This document shows, one piece after another, positions 1-5,576 of a stretch of 13,874 nt of DNA. Positions within the stretch are counted from its first letter, which is position 1. Each line of letters begins with the position of its first letter. Under the pieces are notes generated by a model. It did not search any database and was not told the DNA's origin. It was given only the letters and a program-made list of their open reading frames with translations. The stretch covers positions 1 through 13,874 of the forward strand of contig DBMG01000128.1 in NCBI GenBank assembly GCA_002304785.1, read 5' to 3'. The DNA is from Candidatus Accumulibacter sp. UBA704. Its GTDB lineage: Bacteria > Pseudomonadota > Gammaproteobacteria > Burkholderiales > Rhodocyclaceae. A program made the position numbers and the translations under genes.

Positions 1-981
1 TCGCGTTACGGACACGGCAGCATCTTCTCGCTTGAGCTGTCGCTGCCTATCGACGCCGCGATCGCCGGGCCGGAATCATCAGTGGTCCCGCGCGAAGCTG
101 AAGCTGCCGGGACGCTGAACGCGCCGTCCGCGACGATGGCGGAGGTGAGCCTTCGCGGCCATGCCATCCTGTTGATTGAAGATAACAAGATCAATCAGGA
201 GGTCGTGCAGCATCTTCTGGAAATGGTCGGCGCCGAAGTGACGGTTGCCAATGACGGGCTGCAGGGCATTCAACTGCTGCATGGCCAACCGTTTGATCTG
301 GTGCTGATGGACATCCACATGCCGAACATGGATGGTTTCGAGGCGACAGCCGAAATCCGGGCCGATCCTAAATTTGCGCGCTTGCCGATTCTGGCGCTGA
401 CGGCCAATGCGCTGGAAGGCGATTTCGAACGCTGCCTGGCTGCGGGGATGAACGACTACATCGCCAAGCCCATCCACCCGAACGAGTTGTTTTCCACGCT
501 GGCGCGCCACCTGGATGCCGGGCCGGGGTCGGCATCCGTGTCTCAGGCGTCCAAAGCGCTCGATGGCCGGCGAACAGGAAATACGGCCACGCCTGCCGCC
601 GGTTCGGGAGAGCACACGGCTCTGTTGGCCAGACTAGCCGAAATCCCAGGAATCGACGTCGCTCAAGCAGTTTCGCGCATGATGGGGCGGCAGCATCTTT
701 ATGCGCAGCTGGCGTGCCGGGTCGCGGCCGAGCGTTCCGATATGGTCGAAAAACTGGATACGGCGCGACGACTCGGGGATCGCAAGTCGCTGCTGGAAGT
801 GATCCATGGTGCCAAGTCGATCCTGGGTATGCTCGGGGCTGATGCCATGCAGCAGCGTTGCATCGATCTGCAGCAACGCTTGAGCGACGGCGCTGCCGTG
901 GACGATGATATCGCCTCCTTTGCGGCTGACCTGGCAACCTTGCTGCAACGTCTGGGCGCGCTGACCCGAGGTTCCGACTGA
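1..981 (+). CDS. Hybrid sensor histidine kinase, C-terminal part (ATPase end, REC, Hpt)
   Basis: Partial gene: the frame is open from base 1, and 326 residues remain before the TGA at 979-981. The first residues (YGHGSIFSLELSLP) match the closing G2 box of a histidine-kinase ATPase domain, so sensor, dimerisation and most of the catalytic domain lie upstream. A receiver domain spans about residues 52-170 of the fragment. It has the acidic pair E60-D61, the phospho-acceptor D104 in the LMDIHMP motif (codon 310-312) and the conserved K156 in AKP. About residues 205-320 form an Hpt-like helical domain whose phosphorylatable histidine is H269 (codon 805-807, in IHGAKSILGMLG), with the partner lysine kept. 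The protein therefore carries a His-Asp-His phosphorelay in one chain, and its output regulator is not in the window. It could control the TRAP operon 151 nt downstream; that is inferred from position only. Confidence 0.9.
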   Translation, partial: SRYGHGSIFSLELSLPIDAAIAGPESSVVPREAEAAGTLNAPSATMAEVSLRGHAILLIEDNKINQEVVQHLLEMVGAEVTVANDGLQGIQLLHGQPFDLVLMDIHMPNMDGFEATAEIRADPKFARLPILALTANALEGDFERCLAAGMNDYIAKPIHPNELFSTLARHLDAGPGSASVSQASKALDGRRTGNTATPAAGSGEHTALLARLAEIPGIDVAQAVSRMMGRQHLYAQLACRVAAERSDMVEKLDTARRLGDRKSLLEVIHGAKSILGMLGADAMQQRCIDLQQRLSDGAAVDDDIASFAADLATLLQRLGALTRGSD

Positions 982-999
982 CCTGCTCGTCCCGGTATT

Positions 1000-1017
1000 C
1001 CGGCTGGTGCTGGCCGG
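1000..1017 (+). terminator. Weak hairpin after the histidine kinase
   Basis: Perfect 5-bp arms CCGGC/GCCGG enclose an 8-nt loop, 18 nt after the kinase stop. A second small hairpin (GAGTA-GTTT-TACTC, 1027-1040) follows. Neither is followed by a clear T-run, so this is at best a weak or factor-dependent terminator. Confidence 0.25.
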
Positions 1018-1045
1018 TTCGGCACTGAGTAGTTTTACTCCCCCT

Positions 1046-1076
1046 GCGTTTTGCTCCCTGAAACGCGATGTGTAAT
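1046..1076 (+). promoter_or_regulatory. Candidate promoter and operator of the dctPQM operon
   Basis: TGTAAT at 1071-1076 matches the -10 consensus at five of six positions. No good -35 is visible at the usual distance. Instead an inverted repeat GCGTTT-N9-AAACGC (1046-1051 and 1061-1066) covers the place where a -35 would sit, as expected for a site bound by an activator or repressor. A second GCGTTTT copy lies at about 1084-1090. I saw no sigma-54 GG-N10-GC signature. The assignment is inferred from position and pattern. Confidence 0.3.
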
Positions 1077-1132
1077 TCTTCGCGCGTTTTCTCGTCGTGC
1101 ATCGAATCCATTATCCAAGAGGAGGAGTAAAA

Positions 1133-2146
1133 ATGAAGAGAGTCCTGACCACCATCGCCCTGTCCACGGCCCTGATGTTCACGGCCGGCATTGGCCAGGC
1201 CGCCGATATCAAGGAACGCAGCGCCAAGTTCCCGATCGTCAACGCGATCGACCACCCGCAAGGGCTGGGCGCGCAGAAGTTCGTCGACGTCGTCGACAAG
1301 AAGAGCGGCGGCAAGATCAAGATCAAGGTATTTCCGAACGGCACCCTGGGCGGCGAGCAGCAGGTTGCCGCGGCGATGCAGGGTGGCACGATCGAAATCT
1401 CCATGATGTCCCCGGCCCAGCTGGTCGGCACCATCAAGGAATTCGTCGTTCTCGATTTCCCGTTCTCGTTCGCCAACACGGTGCAGGCCGATGCGGTCCT
1501 CGACGGTCCCTTCGGCAAAAAACTGATGGATTACATGCCGGCCAAGGGCTGGGTCGGTCTGGGCTTCATGGAGCAGGGCTACCGCAGCATCAGCAACAGC
1601 AAGCGTCCGATCAACAAGCTCGAAGACATCAAGGGTCTGAAGATCCGTACGATCCTCAACCCGCTGTACGTCGATATGTTCAATACGCTTGGTGCCAACG
1701 CCGTGCCGATGCCCTTCCCGGAACTCTACACCGCCATGGAGATGAAGACGGTCGACGGGCAGGAGAACCCGGAAACCACCGTCGATGCGAGCAAATTCTA
1801 CGAAGTGCAGAAGTACTTCAGCGGCACGCGCCACATCTACAACCCGCAGATGCTGATGGTCAGCAAGGCCTTCTGGGATCAACTCTCCGCGGATGAAAAG
1901 AGGATCTTCGAGGAAGCCGCCGTCGAGGCGCGTGACGTGCAGCGCAAGGCCGCCCGCGCGATGACCGAGAAGTCGCGCAAGGTGATGACCGATCACGGCA
2001 TGCAGCTCAACGAAATCGCTCCGGCCGAACTCGCCCGCATGAAGGACGCGGCCAAGCCGGTGGTCGACAAGTACGCTGCCCAGCTCGATCCCGCGCTGAT
2101 CAAGGCGTTCAACGCTGAACTCGAGCGTGTCAAGAACCTGAAGTAA
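1133..2146 (+). CDS. dctP: TRAP transporter solute-binding protein (DctP family)
   Basis: Periplasmic binding protein that captures an organic acid and delivers it to the DctQM membrane complex; 337 residues, normal for the family. The ATG at 1133 is chosen because a strong Shine-Dalgarno AAGAGGAGGAG (1117-1127) lies 5 nt before it and a classical signal peptide follows (MKR, hydrophobic core, cleavage after GQA near residue 23). An upstream in-frame ATG at 1097 lacks both. The family signature is clear: R172 in KGLKIRTILNP, the arginine that normally salt-bridges the ligand carboxylate, then ELYTAMEMKTVDGQENP. The substrate is therefore very likely a carboxylate, but which one cannot be read from sequence. 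It is the first gene of an operon with dctQ and dctM, separated from dctQ by 77 nt containing a strong hairpin. Confidence 0.95.
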   Translation: MKRVLTTIALSTALMFTAGIGQAADIKERSAKFPIVNAIDHPQGLGAQKFVDVVDKKSGGKIKIKVFPNGTLGGEQQVAAAMQGGTIEISMMSPAQLVGTIKEFVVLDFPFSFANTVQADAVLDGPFGKKLMDYMPAKGWVGLGFMEQGYRSISNSKRPINKLEDIKGLKIRTILNPLYVDMFNTLGANAVPMPFPELYTAMEMKTVDGQENPETTVDASKFYEVQKYFSGTRHIYNPQMLMVSKAFWDQLSADEKRIFEEAAVEARDVQRKAARAMTEKSRKVMTDHGMQLNEIAPAELARMKDAAKPVVDKYAAQLDPALIKAFNAELERVKNLK

Positions 2147-2164
2147 GGCTGTTGCGACAGAAAC

Positions 2165-2194
2165 CGGGATGGTCGGGCCGATCATCCCGTTTTT
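2165..2194 (+). terminator. Intrinsic terminator/attenuator between dctP and dctQ
   Basis: An 11-bp stem (CGGGATGGTCG pairing with CGATCATCCCG, one G-U pair) encloses a 3-nt loop at 2165-2189 and is followed directly by TTTTT at 2190-2194. This is a textbook intrinsic terminator, 18 nt after the dctP stop and 30 nt before the dctQ start. Because dctQ has no other obvious promoter, it probably acts as a partial terminator, or a 3' stabilising hairpin, that gives more dctP than dctQM mRNA. Confidence 0.75.
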
Positions 2195-2223
2195 GCCGAA
2201 GTGACAAGGGAATGAGGGGATCA

Positions 2224-2799
2224 ATGAAAACTTTGGAGAAGTACGTGTTGAGCCTGTTCAACGGCCTCATCGTGCTGTTTCTGGCCGTCATGCTGGTATT
2301 GGTGTTCGGCAACGTCGTTCTGCGGTATGGCTTCAACTCGGGCATCACGATTTCCGAGGAAGTGTCCCGCATCATGTTCGTGTGGCTGACTTTCCTGGGC
2401 GCCGTCGTGGCCATGAAGGAGCACGCCCACCTCGGTATCGATTCTTTTACCAAACGTCTGCCGCCGGCAGGCAAGAAGCTTTGCGTGGTCTTCACCAGCA
2501 TCCTTCTGCTCGGCATCTGTGTTCTGATTTTCAAGGGCAGCCTGAAACAGACGATGATCAACATGGGAACCGCGTTTCCCGCCACCGGATTGCCGGTGGC
2601 CATCCAGTATGCGGTCGGACTCGTTGCCAGTGTCGGCATCGGCTTGTATCTGATCCGCAATATTTTCGTGGTGATCTCGGGTCAGGCCAGCGAACAGGAT
2701 CTGGTGACCGTGCACAGTTCGCTCGATGAAGTGGAAAGCGTCTCCGTCGAGAACGACGGCGAAAGCGACGAGGTCGGCAAAAAGGGAGACGCCAAATGA
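2224..2799 (+). CDS. dctQ: TRAP transporter small membrane subunit (DctQ family)
   Basis: Small integral membrane subunit that pairs with DctM; 191 residues. Four hydrophobic helices are visible at about residues 12-34, 46-64, 82-100 and 120-145. The family pattern is present: RYGFNSGITISEEVSRIMFVW followed by LGAVVAMKEHAHLGID. The ATG at 2224 has GAGGGG about 4 nt before it and gives the usual short N-terminus. An in-frame ATG at 2212 is too close to its AAGGG, and longer starts would run through the terminator hairpin. The last 40 or so residues form a hydrophilic, acidic, Ser/Glu-rich tail ending in Lys residues, longer than the core family needs. The stop overlaps the dctM start by 4 nt (ATGA), indicating translational coupling. 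Confidence 0.93.
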   Translation: MKTLEKYVLSLFNGLIVLFLAVMLVLVFGNVVLRYGFNSGITISEEVSRIMFVWLTFLGAVVAMKEHAHLGIDSFTKRLPPAGKKLCVVFTSILLLGICVLIFKGSLKQTMINMGTAFPATGLPVAIQYAVGLVASVGIGLYLIRNIFVVISGQASEQDLVTVHSSLDEVESVSVENDGESDEVGKKGDAK

Positions 2800-4076
2800 C
2801 CGTACTGATTTTCCTTGGCTGCCTGATGGGCTTCATGCTCCTGGGCGTGCCCATCGCCTTCACGCTGCTCTTGGCCGGGACGGCCATGATGTGGCAACTC
2901 GGCATTTTCGATTCCCAGTTGATCGCCCAGAACCTGATCAACGGCGCCGACAATTTCGTTCTTCTGGCCGCACCGTTTTTCATGCTGGCCGGCGAGTTCA
3001 TGAATGCCGGCGGCCTGTCGCGCCGTATCGTCAACATGGCCCTGTGCCTGGTGGGGCATATCCAGGGCGGCCTCGGGTATGTGGCCGTGATCGCCGCGAT
3101 CATCATGGCCAGCCTTTCGGGGTCCGCGTTGGCCGACACGACCGCCCTTGCCGCGCTGCTGTTGCCCATGATGCGCGAGGCGAAGTACGACGTGCCGCGT
3201 TGCGCCGGATTGATCGCCTGCGGAGGCATCATAGCGCCGATCATTCCGCCGAGTATCCCGTTTGTCATTTTCGGCGTGGCGGCCCAGGTTTCCATCACCA
3301 AGCTGTTCCTCGCCGGCATCGTTCCGGGGGTCCTGATGGGGCTTTCGATTCTCGCCGCCTGGTGGCTGGTTTCGCGTCACGACAAGCTGGAAACTCGTCC
3401 GCGTCCTCCGATCGAACAGATCCGCAAGACCTTTGTCGATGGCATATGGGCGCTGGTCCTGCCGGTCATCATCATCGTCGGTTTGAAATTTGGCGTGTTT
3501 ACGCCCACCGAGGCGGCTGTCGTTGCCGCTGCTTACGCGCTATTCGTTGGGATGTTCATCTACCGCGAACTCAAGTTCAAGGATCTTTACCACCTTTTCC
3601 TCAGTGCCGGAAAGATGACTGCGGTGGTCATGTTCCTGGTCGGCGGGGCGATGGTCAGTGCCTGGCTGATCACGGTGGCTGATCTTCCTGGGCAACTTGT
3701 GGGATTGCTGGGGGGCTTGCTTGAAACCCCCAAACTGTTCATGTTCGCTGTCGTAGTAATTACGTTGATCATCGGCACCTCGATGGATATGACGCCGACG
3801 ATTCTGATTCTGGCGCCGGTGCTGATGCCTGTCGTCAAGCAGGCAGGAATCAATCCGGTGTATTTCGGGGTGGTTTTCGTCATGGCCAACGCCATCGGCC
3901 TGATCACCCCGCCGGTCGGGACGTCACTGACGGCCGTCTGTGGTGTCGGAAAACTGCCGGTCGGACGGGTCGTGGTCGGAATGTGGCCTTTCCTCCTTGC
4001 AGAAATCGGGGTCGTGTTCCTGCTGGTACTGTTCCCTGACCTGGTTCTGGTTCCACTTTCGTTCATGACGCGATGA
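2796..4076 (+). CDS. dctM: TRAP transporter large membrane subunit (DctM family)
   Basis: Large channel-forming subunit that moves the substrate with sodium or proton symport; 426 residues, the standard length. The chain is almost wholly hydrophobic with about twelve segments, starting MTVLIFLGCLMGFMLLGVPI. It keeps the family motifs: an N-terminal-half signature around ALADTTALAALLLPMM and GGIIAPIIPPSIPFVIFG, and a C-terminal-half repeat around GTSMDMTPTILILAPVLMP and NAIGLITPPVGTSL. The ATG overlaps the dctQ stop, with AAGGGAG (2782-2788) 7 nt before it. The gene for a hydroxyacid dehydrogenase follows after 7 nt, and its Shine-Dalgarno overlaps the dctM stop. Confidence 0.96.
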   Translation: MTVLIFLGCLMGFMLLGVPIAFTLLLAGTAMMWQLGIFDSQLIAQNLINGADNFVLLAAPFFMLAGEFMNAGGLSRRIVNMALCLVGHIQGGLGYVAVIAAIIMASLSGSALADTTALAALLLPMMREAKYDVPRCAGLIACGGIIAPIIPPSIPFVIFGVAAQVSITKLFLAGIVPGVLMGLSILAAWWLVSRHDKLETRPRPPIEQIRKTFVDGIWALVLPVIIIVGLKFGVFTPTEAAVVAAAYALFVGMFIYRELKFKDLYHLFLSAGKMTAVVMFLVGGAMVSAWLITVADLPGQLVGLLGGLLETPKLFMFAVVVITLIIGTSMDMTPTILILAPVLMPVVKQAGINPVYFGVVFVMANAIGLITPPVGTSLTAVCGVGKLPVGRVVVGMWPFLLAEIGVVFLLVLFPDLVLVPLSFMTR

Positions 4077-4083
4077 GGCGCAG

Positions 4084-5061
4084 ATGAGTGGCCCCCTGAG
4101 CGTCCTGCTGACGACGACAAGCTTTCAGGATACGCCCGGTGCGCATCATGATCTTCTTGCCCAGAGCGGGTTTGAGGTGATTCGCGCGCGGGGCCCGCTG
4201 AATGAAGCGCAGATGCTCGATCTGGTGCAAAGGAACGGCGGCTTCGATGCGTTCCTCAACGGCGATGACCGGATCAGCGCGCGGGTGATCGACGCGGCCG
4301 GACCCCGGCTCAGGGTAATCGCGAAATACGGCATCGGTCTCGATTCGATCGATGTGGCTCATGCTACGGAGAATAGAATCCCGGTGCTGTTTACCCCCGG
4401 CGTCAACCACACCACGGTCGCCGAGCACACGTTCGGGCTGATGATCGCTCTGGCCAAGGATTTCTGGGGGCACGCGAGCGCCGTCAAGAGAGGGCGCTGG
4501 GTCAGGCGCACCGGCCATGAATTGATGGGCAAGACGCTTGGGGTGCTCGGCCTGGGACGTATCGGGCAGGAAGTCGTCAAGCGAGCGGCGGCGTTCGGTA
4601 TGCATTGTGTCGCCTGCAGCCGCCACTGGCCTGAAGAGTTTGCCGAGGAATACGGAGTCGTCCGGGCGGCGAGCGCGGAGGAACTTCTGACTCAAGCCGA
4701 CGTGGTTTCGTTGCACATGAATCTGAATGATTCCAATCGCGGTTTCATCAATGCGCGGACGCTGGCCATGATGAAGAAGGGGGCCTACCTCATCAATACC
4801 GCACGCGGTGGCCTGGTTGTGGAAAATGATGTTGCCGAGGCGTGCCGTAATGGCCATCTTGCCGGTTACGGTACGGATGTGCTCGACGAGGAACCTCCGC
4901 GCGCGCATCATCCTTTCCTGAGCATCGATTCCATTCTAGTGACGCCGCATATCGGCAGCCGCACCTTTGAAAGCGTTGAACGGCAGGCCTTGCGCGCGGT
5001 CACCAATCTTGTCGAGTATCTCGCCGGCGGGACGGACTATATTCAGGCCAATCCATTTTGA
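4084..5061 (+). CDS. D-2-hydroxyacid dehydrogenase, NAD-dependent
   Basis: Cytoplasmic oxidoreductase of the D-isomer-specific 2-hydroxyacid dehydrogenase family, interconverting a 2-hydroxy acid and its 2-oxo acid with NAD(P); 325 residues, the size of a single-unit enzyme without the C-terminal ACT domain of many SerA proteins. The Rossmann motif is GLGRIG at residues 156-161. The catalytic triad is intact: R241 (NTARGGLV), E270 (DVLDEEPP) and H289 (TPHIGS). The start is fixed by GAGG (4075-4078), which overlaps the dctM stop. Being inside a TRAP operon suggests that the transported compound is a 2-hydroxy or 2-oxo carboxylate handled by this enzyme. Phosphoglycerate, glyoxylate/hydroxypyruvate and D-lactate-type substrates are all possible; sequence alone does not decide. 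Confidence 0.92.
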   Translation: MSGPLSVLLTTTSFQDTPGAHHDLLAQSGFEVIRARGPLNEAQMLDLVQRNGGFDAFLNGDDRISARVIDAAGPRLRVIAKYGIGLDSIDVAHATENRIPVLFTPGVNHTTVAEHTFGLMIALAKDFWGHASAVKRGRWVRRTGHELMGKTLGVLGLGRIGQEVVKRAAAFGMHCVACSRHWPEEFAEEYGVVRAASAEELLTQADVVSLHMNLNDSNRGFINARTLAMMKKGAYLINTARGGLVVENDVAEACRNGHLAGYGTDVLDEEPPRAHHPFLSIDSILVTPHIGSRTFESVERQALRAVTNLVEYLAGGTDYIQANPF

Positions 5062-5073
5062 GCGGAGCCTTGG

Positions 5074-5496
5074 ATGAGAACGCCGGAACTCGAGGCTGCT
5101 TTCCTGGCTACCACTTACCGGGTGGACGCCGGAGACGAAGTGTTCGATCTGCGGATCGAAAAAGGCCATCCGGCTTTTTCGTCCTGGCTGAAGCGGCAGG
5201 GAATTTCCAACTGGTGCATCGTTACGGCCTGTAATCCTGGTGGCAAGCTCTCTCAAGGTCAGAACGTTGCCCGCACGCTGCGCTTGCAGGAAGCGATCGC
5301 CCAGCGCGCCTGGCGCCATGCCGCCGCGTGCAACAGCGCGGATGACGGCACGTGGCCCGATGAGCCGGGTTTTTGCGTTTTTGATGCGGACGAGAAAATC
5401 TTGCGCATGCTGGCCATAGAGTTTGGCCAGACAGCCATTGTGTGTGGAAACGCCGATGACGACCGAGGAGAAATTGTCTGGCTGGATGGCCATTGA
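5074..5496 (+). CDS. DUF3293 family protein
   Basis: Small soluble protein of 140 residues with no signal peptide or membrane segment. It resembles DUF3293, whose members share a TACNPGG-type motif (residues 51-57 here; TAWNP in many relatives), an N-x-x-R-x-L-x-L helix, a central W-x-x-E/D-P-G-F segment and a C-terminal FGQ-A-hydrophobic strand; all are visible. The family has no established function that I know of. It starts 12 nt after the dehydrogenase stop with GGAG at 5064-5067, so it is probably the last gene of the dctPQM operon. Whether it is linked to the transporter or merely co-transcribed is unknown. Confidence 0.75.
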   Translation: MRTPELEAAFLATTYRVDAGDEVFDLRIEKGHPAFSSWLKRQGISNWCIVTACNPGGKLSQGQNVARTLRLQEAIAQRAWRHAAACNSADDGTWPDEPGFCVFDADEKILRMLAIEFGQTAIVCGNADDDRGEIVWLDGH

Positions 5497-5576
5497 GATT
5501 GAGCACCGTGTTTCCCCTGTAGCGCGAATCACCGCCTGTTAGAATGTGACTAAAGCACGTTTCAAACGGGGGCGGG

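Noticed and set aside
1051..1896. 281-codon plus-strand frame overlapping dctP
   Set aside because: It is an out-of-frame shadow of dctP, very rich in Arg, Gly and Gln, with no signal peptide or domain; the dctP frame has a signal peptide and TRAP motifs.
2152..2223. Upstream extension of dctQ from 2152
   Set aside because: It would translate through the terminator hairpin, and DctQ proteins start near the first transmembrane helix, as with ATG 2224.
368..2224. 618-codon open frame on the minus strand
   Set aside because: It is antisense to the histidine kinase and dctP, crosses two unrelated genes and has His/Arg/Asp-rich content typical of the opposite strand of GC-rich coding DNA.
5540..5545. 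TAGAAT as a -10 box for the kinase gene
   Set aside because: It is placed plausibly 32 nt before the start codon, but no -35 is visible at 16-18 nt, so it was not listed as a feature; read-through from the TRAP operon is equally possible.
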